Shown: piece by piece, positions 29,601 to 41,075 of the stretch
Position numbering within the stretch: position 1 is the stretch's first letter
Layout: the number at the start of each line of letters is the position of its first letter
DNA from: Dirofilaria immitis
Taxonomy: Eukaryota; Nematoda; Chromadorea; Rhabditida; Onchocercidae
DNA: 64,000 nt
Assembly (NCBI GenBank): GCA_024305405.1
Contig: JAKNDB010000067.1
Location: 248,001 to 312,000, forward strand
Direction: 5' to 3'
Notes under the pieces: model-generated
The model's database searches: none
Seen by the model: the letters and a program-made list of their open reading frames with translations, nothing else
What the model was told of the DNA's origin: nothing
Program-made: the position numbers and the translations under genes

Positions 29601-30478
29601 AAATTTTTTCAATTTAAAAGGATAATCTATTGTTATCTCCTTTATTGTTAAAAAAATGATTACAAAAACACTAAAATATGGTTTGTTTTCAATAAATTTC
29701 GAACTTTTCAAGCTTGCTGAAGAGAATATATTATGAACAAGTCTGCCCTGGTTTTCATTTACTTCAGCTATGTATCAAATTTGTATTACCAGTTCAAAAT
29801 ATTTAATTAGCGGTCTGGTCAAAATCAATCTCATAATCCGCTAAGTGAACAATTCGTTACCGTGTATTGGATTCAAAAAATCACCATGTTTAACAATTGA
29901 GATGCATGTTCCAGTAATGCAGCACCGAAAATGACCACTGTGTTTGTGCCATCACCAATTTGCTTCTCCTGCATTTGAGTTGCCATAACAAGCATTTTCG
30001 CTGCTGGATGTTGCACTTCAAGTTCTTTCAAGATCGTTCCAGCATCATTCGTTACAAACAATTTCTCGATATGATTAATCATCATTTTGTTCATACCTAA
30101 ATATTCATCGCTACATAAATTATGCATAACTTCAATTCCGACCAAAAATTCCTTATCACCAATTTGAAAACAATGACTGGATTATCACAAGATTATTACC
30201 ACTTGGTCCAAATGCTGATTGGATTTGAGAAGATAGTTCGATGCATGCTTCAATATTACGTTGCACAGCTTCCTCGGTACCTTTGAAATGCTGAAAATCA
30301 TCTTGAAATACACTGATACATCTAAAAAGAAAATAAAATGAGAAAAATCAATAACGAGAAATAATGTTATCTAAGGAGGTGAATTTACAAAATGATTGAT
30401 AAGTTTTATTATTATAAATACCTGTACACCATCTTTCAGGAAACGAGCATAACCAGATTTCGGAATTATCATAGCCAT
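26635..30478 (-). CDS. CCT8: T-complex protein 1 subunit theta (CCT8)
   Basis: One of eight subunits of the cytosolic chaperonin TRiC/CCT, which folds actin, tubulin and other clients using ATP. Exons run leftward: MAMIIPKSGYARFLKDGVQ (ATG 30478); FKGTEEAVQRNIEAC; INHIEKLFVTNDAGTIL, EVQHPAAKM and the ATP-site GDGTNTV (30150-29880); EIANGYENAVDKTLEILP (29600-29400); FNVDNIRVCKILG (29130-28930); GTVLLESADELLKFS and VNVVVSGGK; VRLNSKFDIRRLCRTTGAQ (28480-28390); VVRGSSQSRMDDIERAIDDA (27920-27680); a GAGAVEVELA exon (27530-27340); and AAITILKIDQ. The last short exon is IIMSKQASGGPAPRPP, with TGA at 26635-26637, matching the Gly/Pro-rich end of human CCT8. Single-base gaps at 27083-27087 and 28483-28486 break two exons. 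Confidence 0.95.
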
Positions 30479-30500
30479 TTTCTCTATCTAAAAAAAAAGG
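30479..30500 (-). promoter_or_regulatory. Possible trans-splice acceptor of CCT8
   Basis: The minus-strand T9AG tract ends 9 bases before ATG 30478. This is a very strong pyrimidine-rich acceptor with no upstream coding exon. Confidence 0.5.
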
Positions 30501-31883
30501 GTAAACATTAGCTACGGCAAGAATATAATACAGAAGGAGCTATAAACGTATACTGTATTATCTTCTATGTATTAAGGAGAAGTCAGATAATATGTCCCAC
30601 ATTTCCATAACTGATACTCCTAAGAGCACCTTTATATCCTACCTCAATATCGGACAAACCCCAAGATGCTGCTCGGCTAGTAGCTAAAACTAATCGAATA
30701 ATAAAAATTACTTGGATTGTCTAGCATCTGTTCTGGCACTTGTTGGCATATTTTAATTGGACTTAGCCTATTAAGTGAGGACGAATGATACCACAAGATA
30801 AGCCTTGTTAAGCAAGTGGGAGTACCGAATATAGCTCGAAAACTTGTTGGAAGTAAAATGAAACCTACAAATCGAATGCTGCTTAATTATCTTATCAGAT
30901 GAATCGGTAGGTGATAATTCAACTGTACTGATAAATTACTCTTCATAGAGCTGTAAAACGAATTAGAAATAATTCTTTAAAAATTAATTTTTCTATTAAT
31001 TTCTATCTTTATTTTAAAGGTTTTCACTTCCCACAAACCTAACAATATTAATAAATTAGCTTAGAAATAATCATAGGAAAATTATCAATTACTAATTATC
31101 AATTACTAAATGCAATTGTTTAACATAAATCATTTGCAAATATTTGATAGATTGCTGATAGGTAGCAAAAATATTTATCATAGAAGTTACGAGAAATGAT
31201 TAAGATTGCTTGGCTAATTCCAAATATTTTGAAATTAATTTTCTTGCAAAAAAATTGGCCAATTATCATACTTTTAATGATAAATTCGATTTATATTCAA
31301 TTTGTAAATTTTTAGGCTATGCAATGAAGATTATCATGGTAATATATGCAAATGAAATATTTAATATTTCATTAAGACAAAGTATTAAATATTAGCAGAT
31401 ATGCAAATCAACATATTTATTGATTTTAATTTCAATTGCTTATCAAATTTACATAGTCGATGAAAGTAATTATAAATTCTTATGGATAATTCTACAATTG
31501 AATTAGCTATAATATATTTATCAGAAGTGATAAATTTACATGAAAAATGAAAATATGAATGATTGAAGGTAAATTCTTTTCATTTGTACCCTCTTATTAC
31601 CTGAAGCAACGGTTTAATTAACACGAAAACTCCATTCTTCGTATCTTTAACAAAACATATGGCTGTTACTAATGAAGCGTTGGATTATGAAATTTTAAAA
31701 ACTTCAAAAATTTATTTTTAGGCCAAGTTTTTAATTTCTAAAAACTAACAAAATTGATAGAAGTTATGAAGGAATCGTATCGGTCTCGAGAAATCTTAGA
31801 ACTGAAATAAATCATTGATAGAAGAAGAAGGATAATAACACTTACGCTTCTTCATCCCATAAATAAACTATATATCTTTTCAG
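30501..31883. other. Divergent intergenic region
   Basis: This lies between the leftward CCT8 and the rightward 31884 gene. It is AT-rich. The first exon of the 31884 gene must lie here, but I could not place it with confidence. Confidence 0.35.
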
Positions 31884-33854
31884 TTAATTTCATTAAAAAT
31901 TTCCTTCAGGTGGTTTGTCGTGTTTACACTATCATTCCTAGGCCTTATACCATTCGCCACATTATCCTTTTTGTTGTTATATGTTTTGGCAAGACCAGAC
32001 GAGTCCAAAGAATGGAGAAACAGAATGATATTGCATCATCTGATCAACAGGTAATGTTTACTTTTACATCTTTCAGACTATATCATATCCATTGATCATA
32101 TTAGGCTTTAATAATCTCTAGAAATTTTCATCATCTTCTCGAGAATAACTAATACATCTCTTTTTCATTCTGCATATTGCAATTCCTCATTTTTTAAATA
32201 ATAAAAATTCAAGAATGTGTGTACATAATCGATTGTAAATTTGAAAGATTGAAATTTAAAAAAGGAAAAAAATTGATAAAAAAGATTGCTTATTTAATAC
32301 TATTGTAATTATGATAATTTTACAATCAAAAATATCAAAGAAGGGAAATTCTCTTAGACCCGAAAATTAACGGATGATAAGAAAGAGGAAAGTTTGGTGG
32401 ATAGTATACAATCAGTACAAAAATCTATCAATCATATAACACCGATAAGCGTAATGAAAGACTGTAATACTCAAACTGATATTAATGGTATTTTTGCAAA
32501 TATCTATTTGATAGATTCGAATTATAAGTTCTATTCTTTTTAATAATCAATGATTTGATAAAATTGTTTAGTTTATATAAATGGCACATTGAATTACTTA
32601 TTATATTCCAAAATTTTATTTACTTTCTTTTAAACTTCCAATGACAAAATAAAAAAAAACGAACGTAGCAAACATAATAATAATGTATTATTTTAGAAAT
32701 AAAAAATTTTTTTCTTTAAAAAAAGAGAACAAAGTTTCTGATTTACTTCTGATTCAAACAAAGTTTTTTATCTCAAATATATCTAAAATACATGAAATGA
32801 TTGATATGTGATGATAAAAGTAGTAGTGATAAATGAAATTAAATAGATGAATATATTTCGCATTTCAAATTACATGGATTAATTAATCATCAAAGTAACC
32901 TTTATGATAACGAGACTATCATCATCATCATCATCATCATCACATATGAGATGAGGTAATTTCAGTTATAAATGGAAGGCAAAACATGATTTCTGAATAT
33001 ATTATTCCGAAAGAATTACCATTCCAATTCTTAAATAGTCCTTTAGAAGAAGTAAGCATTTTTTTATTAAAATTTATAACTTTTAAAATTTAAAATGAAA
33101 TAGCGTTAATAGAAAAATAAATTATATCATTAAACGTATATTATTACGGTAAGATGAAATAAAATGGATGGAATTTTTGGAAAAAGTTTTAATATTTTTA
33201 TGAATTATTTCATAGCAATTATTATTATTTCCATTAAGATTTTAATTTCTATTATTCATTTATATTCAATTAATATTAATTATGCTATTGTAGAATGGAA
33301 ATGAGAGAATTATTGGCAATCGAAATAAAATGCAATTACAAAGTTTATATTCTCCAACATATCAAACTAATCCAAAAACCTCATCAATAATTGTAATGCA
33401 AGAAGAACAAATGATAGATGATAGAAATGGAAAACAATCATCATATCCAATTAAGTATATTATTTAAGAATTTTGGATTATTAAACTTGAGCTAATTTAA
33501 TCGATCCACCTGTCGTCTTCATTATCTGTTTCAATTTCAATATAATTTGTCAACTATATTACATGTTGTTTTAGCAATATTATCAATTATTATTACAGTT
33601 CAACATCAGTCACTAAAAATTCAGCATTAACGGACAAGAAAAGTGATCAAGAAATTGTTAACAATTTCTCCTGTAAATTGATGGTTTCGCCATCTTATCC
33701 GATGACAACAGCATATAACTTTCTACAGTCGACAAAGTTTGATTTATTTATATTATCAAATTTATCTTTATTCATACTTTATTATTATTATTATTATTAT
33801 TATTGCTATCACTATTTAATCAGTATAATTTTACATAATCTATCCCAAATATGA
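31884..33854 (+). CDS. Unrecognised membrane protein with disordered tail, 5' end not placed
   Basis: No family is recognised. The exon starting after TTTTCAG (31878-31883) stays open as a strong membrane segment (FVVFTLSFLGLIPFATLSFL) followed by LARPDESKEWRNRM, to a donor at about 32050. The next exons are about 32358-32490 (KLTDDKKEESLVDS), about 32968-33048 (VINGRQNMISEYIIPKELPF), about 33293-33452 (NGNERIIGNRNKMQ) and 33600 to TGA 33852-33854. The last four join in consistent phase. Exons 1 and 2 join only if the A4 run at 32363-32366 lacks one base; a second reading in another frame needs no correction but loses the membrane segment. The tail is rich in Asn, Ser, Gln and Lys. A tyrosine run near the end comes from a TAT repeat and may instead be 3' UTR if splicing differs. 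The predicted product is a plasma-membrane or secretory-pathway protein of unknown role. Confidence 0.45.
32917..32942. repeat. ATC triplet microsatellite
   Basis: About eight ATC units lie in the intron before the 32968 exon. It is simple sequence. Confidence 0.75.
33778..33804. repeat. TTA/TAT triplet microsatellite
   Basis: About eight copies of a TTA triplet lie near the end of the 31884-33854 gene. They would encode poly-Tyr if translated in the frame proposed above. Confidence 0.75.
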
Positions 33855-35611
33855 TATCAAGGAGCATTGTTCAATTTTCTTATCTAACAATAGTCAGTAT
33901 TTTTATCTTTTTATCATTAAAAATTATTCAGTCCTTTTAGTTTTTCTTATTTCAATAGTTATTCGCTTCTCCCATTGTCTAAACAATAGTTTATGAATTA
34001 TTTCAAAAGTTTATTTTAAATAATTCAACAGTATCCTAATTAATGCTATATCCAACAAGGATAAAATCAAAAATACTACTTAATATTATTACAATAAATA
34101 TATATGAAAGAATTAAGTAATAAGATTAATTATAATCGAAATATTTAATGAGCGGATATTTTAATAATATCAGCAATAGTGTTCATGATAAAGTGCAATG
34201 ATATATAACAATATCCAAAAATGGATAAGAGTAATTATCGATAAACGTACTGGGACAACTGATGTTAAAAACATGAATTATCAGTACTTTTTCTTTTTCA
34301 ACATTAGAAAAATCATTCCAACATTGGAATTAATATTAAAATTTCAAGAAATCCAACAGAAGAGAACTCTGAATATACAGAATTTACAATCCCGGAATTT
34401 CAAACCACTATATCGGGATCGCTGATGACTGAAGGTCTATAGTTTCCTAAATTGTATTGACAATTTCTAAAGACTGTCATTTCTACTTCCTATCACTTGT
34501 AATCGAATCAAGTTTGTTATAGATATTCATCTTCAGTTATCATGCTGATGATATATATTTCTAAGTTTTTAAAAAAATAATTGCTTTTTTCTTTCAATAC
34601 TATGAATTATAAATTCAATGTCGATCTGCAAATACTACATCATTCTCTTCAATCTTATCATAAGATCTTTAATAAAGAATAAAATTATGATCCTAATCAT
34701 AAGTACTAATTGATAGTCGACGAACAAAAAGGAAATCTTTTTTTTCATCAATTTAGGACTAAGCTTATGCGAGCAAAATTGACAAAAAGTAAAATTACAA
34801 TGTATATATTAAGGATAGATTCTAAAAAAATAATTTGGTCCCTTGAGGTAGTACAGATAATCAAGAATGAGAAATATCATAATATTTTGCATTTTGATAT
34901 TCCGGATATAAATATCCAGAAATTCTAATCGTCTCTCTCTCTACCGACAGGTCGAATGCTAATGTTTAATCAATATCGACTATTATACGATTCTATTAAT
35001 TGCAGAATGTTAACAAAGAAGAAAGATAATGGAAAAATATTTTTTCTGTTTTTTCCATCATATTATATTTTATGCAAACCAGTGTCACTCTATTCATTTC
35101 AGTACTTAATAAAAAAAATGCATCATAACTGTAATATACACCACTAATAACATCGAAAGTGAAAAAGTAGATAAATAAACCATACACCAAGAAACTTGTC
35201 TAAAGAAGATTTTGGCAATAAACTTTTCAAATGACATACACTAATATACATCAAGATTGTTTGTTGGTTTTCAATAGATCTAAAAAAAATACGCGAATTA
35301 TACATAACGATCTGATATTTCTATCATTACCAAAATAGTATATGTACTGCAAAATGAGAGAATTCTTTATTTTAAAAAAGAAGGAAATTAAAGAAAAATC
35401 GATAATCAAAGAGCAAAGAAGAGAGGCATAAAATACTCACAAGCTTATTTAAAAATTAAGGAAAAGGAATTTGAAGTTTAGATTTAAATACGCTTAAGCA
35501 TAGAACCATATCTAGGATCGAAAAATATCAGATCATAAGAACAATGGAAAGGTTAAATATCACAACATTGACCGAAAATATATAAAATGAATTTTCAAAA
35601 TGATATAAGAG
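33855..35611. other. Intergenic; two weak plus-strand frames
   Basis: Plus-strand frames at 34198-34425 and 34710-34928 (75 and 72 codons, Ile/Lys/Asn-rich) have start codons but no recognisable motif and no clean splice link. They could be 3' exons of the 31884 gene or chance. Nothing else is seen here. Confidence 0.25.
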
Positions 35612-36724
35612 TCATTCTCTCCTTCTCGTTTTTATACGTGCTCCATTGCTATTTTCACTTTCATCGGTTGTGTTGCTACTTAGATCGGATGTACGTTTTC
35701 GTTCTGAACGTGCTGATCGGATACTCTGAAAAAAATTTATGATTAGATTTTGAAAGTTTAAAAAACGTCATCGAAAAGAATCTGTGAAAAGAAATCAAAG
35801 TTTCGGACTTAACTTATTCAATTTCAGCTTCTCTGTTACGATTGCTTAATGATAAGTCAGAAATTATTTCCATTATCTTAGAATATATTATGTAACATAA
35901 AGAAGGAATAAGAATTCAGAGTATTTTAAATTTCAGCAATAAATGGTAAAGATAGAAGAACATATAATCTCGTTAGCTTATATAAGCTAGCTTATTATGA
36001 CTGCACTTCTCATAGATAATTTTACGAATATGGTGAGCCCAGTAGAAAAAAACTTTATATTTTATTTTAACTAATCAAAAATTCCATGGTGAAAATATGT
36101 AAACTTTACCGATGTTGAACAATTCGAACTGTTTCCCAATTTGACTGTAAATATCTTAACAAAAGTGGTTTCATATCAAAAATTATCCGTTTTTCATCGT
36201 CTGTTTGTTGAGTGATGCGAGCCACCACTGGTTTTCCATTCTAAAAAAAATTATTAGCATTGCAAATCCTAACTTCTAATTTCTACTAACTATATTCCCG
36301 TGCAATGCTTGCATCCCTAGACAGATCAAGAAAACATTAACATAACTTTCATTAATTAAATACAATCCCAACAAAAGCAAAAAAATATTTGACTAAAACA
36401 ATCACAGAAATTAAAGCCCTAGTAACTAGCTTTTTTTTTGAAAGGGAAAAAACAGCAGAAGTTCTGAAATTTGGCGAGAATAAGGAAATGGATTAAAGCA
36501 TCAAAATTAGATTCCCTTCGCACTTTCTCAGGAAATATCATAACACCATAATCACTATGTGATGCCTTAGTAGACTTCAGCTGAAACAAGTTATGTTGCA
36601 GCATAAATCACCTTCTTCATATCAATTAGTCAATAAAAAATGATTTAATTACTTGTTTTAAGAAAGATGAAAAATTAGCTTTGTTGCGCGATGGCAAATC
36701 TTTCAGGAAATCAGCAGTGGACAT
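35612..36724 (-). CDS. Unrecognised gene with basic Ser/Arg-rich C-terminus
   Basis: I do not recognise this gene. The reading begins at ATG 36724, right after a TTTTCAG acceptor, with MSTADFLKDLPSRNKANFSS. A second exon near 36583-36470 encodes LKSTKASHSDYGVMIFPEKV and DALIHFLILAKF. A third near 36239-36108 encodes GKPVVARITQQTDDEKRIIF and LRYLQSNWETVRIVQ. A last exon near 35728-35612 encodes RSARSERKRTSDLSS and RIKTRRRE, which resembles a nuclear localisation signal. The exon 2/3 junction is unclear: a T9 run at about 36430-36438 lies at the only visible donor, and the phases meet only if it is miscounted. The exon 3/4 phase also needs checking. It looks like a small conserved nuclear protein, but I cannot name a family. 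Confidence 0.4.
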
Positions 36725-36727
36725 TCC

Positions 36728-36740
36728 CTGAAAATCAGAA
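36728..36740 (-). promoter_or_regulatory. Possible trans-splice acceptor of the 36724 gene
   Basis: The minus-strand sequence CTGATTTTCAG lies 2 bases before the ATG at 36724. This supports that ATG as the true start. Confidence 0.45.
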
Positions 36741-37916
36741 GCTCAATAATTGCAACAATGAAAATCACTTCGATCGTTTCTGAGTAAAATCGAATGCGCA
36801 ACCAAAGCATTAAAAAAGTATTCCTGTGATTGACACGATCCATATATCAATATACAATAGTAAATTTATCGACCATAAGTACCAAAACCGCGTTTGTCCT
36901 AAGGTGATGATTGATTTTCCTAAAAGTAAGAAAGACCTTCATCTTTAAGATGTAAATCACAAATAAATACAATAGAGTAAATGAAATGAACTTTTTCATT
37001 ATCTTACCCATTTGAATGCTTCTTCAACTTACAATAGCAGTTCAAGATAGATTTTCTGGAAGACTTCAAAAATTAGAAGGAGTAAGGATAACAAATTAAA
37101 ATCAGAATTAATTACACTTCTGAAATCTTACCATTGAAAAGATCACATTAATAAGTCAAAATATTTTTCAAGATGTATTATGGAAAAGAAAACCGTAAAA
37201 ACAACAGAACTTTACAAAGAAATTTATTGAAAACAATTTATATTATAAAATAAGGGTATGAGCAATGATAAAAATCATAAGTTCATAATGATGATTTTCA
37301 TAAGATATATGACATATAGTTATCTTACTTATTTTTACTGATTAAAAATAGGCAAAACTCAAAAACAAATTTCGCTTGCGAAAATTTTCGTTGTAAAATC
37401 AGTCATGAATCACTTCATATTACTTTGATCAAAGACATTAAATGTTTGTTAAAGTTGTTTGTAACTAACGTATGTCTTAGATGAGGTATATTACTGGAAG
37501 CGAAATTTATAAGAAATAAAAACTAAAACTAGAGTAAATAACGTTAATTTTTTTCCAATTTCAACAGTTCACAAATTTAGCGATCAAGAAACCTTAAAAA
37601 TTCCATATTACAGCTTACATTCGATCAAGTTCACGAGAAATCAATCGATATCCTAAATTAACAATTTTGATTCTATGATCTACTCAATTGATATGATTCC
37701 GAGTTTCCGACGGTATTTCAAAAACCTTATAAAGATTCGAACTGAAAAATTTATTCTGTTTTTTCATTTTTCGCAACAGTTCCCTTGAAATCTAACATGT
37801 AAAATTGGGAAGTTCTCAAATTTCAGTACGTGATTCCATAATATAGTTGCAAAATTAAAAAGAATACATAATTCATATTGCACAAAAATTGTTATAAACA
37901 TACCACATAAAATTAT
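36741..37916. other. Intergenic between CIAPIN1 and the 36724 gene
   Basis: About 1.2 kb of AT-rich sequence with no exon-like block on either strand. Confidence 0.4.
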
Positions 37917-39753
37917 TCAAATGTCATTCACTGTTTCTAGCATGATTTTGCCTTGTTCTCCATCTTTGAAGGGCGGCAAGCCCCAATATGGACAAGTTGA
38001 ACATCGAAAGGCATCTCCAAGACCACACTAAGGATAAAAAAATTTTTATTTGAGTCATCAAATTTATCTGTAAAAATAAGCTATACAAGAAAATATAGCA
38101 CAATGTGAATAATTAAAAGCTAACATTCCCACATGATGATTTGCCAGATTTCGCTTGTGTTGTTATTTCTTCAGATTCTATCATCTCAGCCAAGCCACAA
38201 GTACAATTTTTACATGGCCTTCGTTTTTCATTTCACTCGAACAATCAGAATTCCCATCGAAATTTTCTAAAAATTCAACATTATGCAAGTTTCCAAAGCA
38301 CAAAATCTCCTGGCTGCTTTTTGTTTTACCAACTTTGATCCTGTTGCCATGATCTAATTCATCAATTTTTTTTTGATAAAGCACCGTATTCAAGGTAAGA
38401 TTCAGAACTAAAATATAGATGTTTATTGGATTCATAGATATGGTTATATAGTATCATGCAATCTACATTTTCCGTGCTTTTGGCTTATGAGTTGGTTCTA
38501 CGCAGTTAGATTTCTTATGGCTTCATGAAAAGCTTTGGTGCTTATACTTTCTATATTGACGTTTTTCTCGCCGCATTCTGATAGAGACTTTACATTATAG
38601 CCAGCAAATATCTACAGAATCATTTTACCTTTTATTATCGTCACAGTAGGTTTGACATAATCTTCTTCCTGTAACAGCGTGTCTTCATCAATCAAGTCAT
38701 CATCCGCCACATTCATGTTCCAAACATTCGGTTTTTACTTGAATGTGGTAATGTCAGAGGTACTGCAGCACCCACACTGATATTTGGCTAGAAGATATCA
38801 ATATCAGTCAAATTAAGAATAGCTGGCTATCTTTTGGAAAAAAAGTAAAAAGTATTGTTGATGTAGGTAATAACAATTAAAAAAGATCCCTTTAGCTGCG
38901 TCGATAATTAAATGACTAATATGTTTCAAAGTAGTGACAAATAACATAATTCGAGCACTTCTAGCAGCACGGAAAAACCAAACCGGAAAAGTTCTTATGG
39001 TAGTAGAAAGAGATTAGAAAATAAAAGCATCAATGATGAATGTGTTTTTAAAAACAGAGTTTTATAAATTAATTAAATTTCATTTTTAAAAAGGAACCTT
39101 TCTGCAATTATATAATTTCCATAAGCCATTACTAACTTTCACTGGATCCACAAACCCAGCTAGTTTTATCTCCCGCAAAATTTTTGCTTCGTCAATATCT
39201 GAAAACATCCTCCATGACTAAGAATACTTCCCAAAGAAGTGTACCAATGAACTAAAAAATAAGTGAAATGGACCTACTGAACTGCAGTCAAAATTCGGTA
39301 GCATAAAACTTACTTCGTACAATTACTTTCACTGCAGAATTAGGTTTCACTGCTAGAAAAGCTAATCGAAGTAAGCGCTCAAGTTCAACACCAAATGTAA
39401 AAATAATAATACCATCATATACTTCTTTTTGATATCTGTCTCTAAAAAAATTAATGTATCAATAAAAAAATCTGAATTCATTTTAACTATATAATCTAGT
39501 TGAGATTAATTTCAGTGAAAAATTTTTGGTGAAATCTGATCTAAATTTTTAGGCGAAAAGCTATACTTGATTAGTTTTAATTTCGAAATTTTATTTGAAT
39601 TGAAATAATTCAAATCAGAAAATGGCATATAAGCAATCATTTTAAAATCAAGATTATTTAACCTCTCAATTTTTTCTAGATTTTATTTTCAAGCAGTTCA
39701 CGAAGCATTTTACTTGTTGCTACAACTGCAACGATTCCAGTATCTGAGAGCAT
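37917..39753 (-). CDS. CIAPIN1: Anamorsin / CIAPIN1 (Dre2), cytosolic Fe-S cluster assembly
   Basis: Electron-transfer partner of NDOR1/Tah18 in cytosolic iron-sulfur protein assembly. The N-terminal methyltransferase-like part starts at ATG 39753 ([17 protein letters not shown]). It continues with [20 protein letters not shown] (39440-39330) and [16 protein letters not shown] (39215-39140). The linker exon at about 38800-38635 holds [19 protein letters not shown], the family's acidic DL(I/M)D..LL signature. The Fe-S part follows. Motif A is [15 protein letters not shown] (38260-38130). Motif B, in the final exon, is [16 protein letters not shown], a CX2CX7CX2C site identical in spacing to human. 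The TGA is at 37917-37919. Three single-base gaps (39681-39684, 38732-38736 and 38224-38228) break frame in exons that otherwise fit. The gene is sure; its 5' end is less so, because exons of a short upstream frame (39885-41065) might belong to it. Confidence 0.9.
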
Positions 39754-39884
39754 ACATAGTTCCACATTTAAATGCAAAACATTAATGATGCTTTGTGGCA
39801 GACAACGAATGGATGTCACTCCAAAACAATGCAATAAAGAATTAAGCGAATAAAAAATTTGTAAATATCGAAACAAAGTGAAAG

Positions 39885-41065
39885 TTAAAATAAAAATAGA
39901 GCAGATGACCGACCAATCTGTTTATCCTTTGAAACAAATACCGTTAGTTTCTTATATCGTACCCTCAACTGCTCCATGCTCATATCGAAATTCTCGAATA
40001 ACTCTGCAAAGAAAGAATATATAAGATATATAAAGATACGGCAAAATGAATAATTTACTGAAAAATCTCAAATTTCACATTAAAATTTAACAACAAAACA
40101 TCCATAAAATACAAGATTCAAAGTTCTGATTTATAACAAAATCTAAACTTATTCCTTTCGATTTTCCAATTCTCTCGTTTTAAGGTATATCCGGGCAATC
40201 ACGCTTTTTTTCCGGACTTAATAGATGACAATTTATTATCTTTTTGATTAAAGAAGAATTCCAAAAATACGAAAACGTTTTCTTTTCTTAATGCATGTAA
40301 AAATGCTCTTTTGCAGATGTTTAGAATTAGTTATTCTATCATTTCATTATTGATGCATTCGAAAACTGTCGCAGTTTCTTAAAGACGGAAGTAAAATCTT
40401 AGATAAGCAAAAATATACGTAAATGTATCTTTGATTCAATTTCTTTTCACATGCGTATAGTTTGTCATCTTTTTATGTCGTTTAAGCGGACGGCAGTTTT
40501 TCTGTTCAGATATAATAGGTTAATAAAATTGGCAGCTACGCATTATAGAGATAAGATTATCGCACTACATACATATATCTCTATTGTTTCTGTAGTTCTG
40601 TTTGTATAAAGCTTTTCTATAAGTTTTATAGTTCGATAATCTTGTCGCAGGTGACAGTGAAAAGCTTCTAAATAAATATGAGTGGTTCAAGCGATAAGTT
40701 TAGGAAAGCTTAGTAAAAAGTGTTCTTGTTTTTACGCTAGAAATGTTCAGCTTAGTGATGGAATCACAATTTTAAGATGTTGCCAGCAGTGTGAGATTAA
40801 AATTTCAAGCAGAGAAAGTGAGGCTTGAATAAGAAATTGAAAAATGCAGCATTCTTAATTTATGTTCCTGCTTAAAACTTCGATCGACGATTAAAGCAAT
40901 AGTAAAGACGCATATAATTTTGATGTCATGAATAAGTTAAAAGAAAATGTCTTAACCTAATTAATGAAATTATGATGAAATACACCAACCTTCCATATTC
41001 GCATCTTGAAGGAGTAAGATTTCCCAATCCGAATCCGCTGTATTAAAGAAAAAATTCGAATCCAT
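39885..41065 (-). CDS. Short two-exon frame just upstream of CIAPIN1
   Basis: Exon 1 (41065-40990) starts at an ATG directly after TTCAG and encodes MDSNFFFNTADSDWEILLLQ. Exon 2 (40003-39885) joins in phase and encodes ELFENFDMSMEQLRVRYKKL, then VFVSKDKQIGRSS, to TAA 39885-39887. The product is 64 residues, mostly charged helix. I do not recognise it. The YKKLTVF..KDK stretch faintly recalls helices II-III of a J domain, but the HPD motif is absent. Its stop lies 131 bases from the CIAPIN1 ATG, a spacing typical of nematode operons. A phase-compatible GT at the end of exon 2 would instead fuse it to the CIAPIN1 first exon as an N-terminal extension. Confidence 0.4.
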
Positions 41066-41075
41066 CTGAACATAC
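41066..41075 (-). promoter_or_regulatory. Possible trans-splice acceptor of the short frame
   Basis: The minus-strand sequence GTATGTTCAG directly abuts ATG 41065. Confidence 0.35.

Noticed and set aside
39885..40003. J-domain protein
   Set aside because: YKKLTVF..KDK is only faintly similar and the HPD motif is missing, so I do not call it a DnaJ protein.
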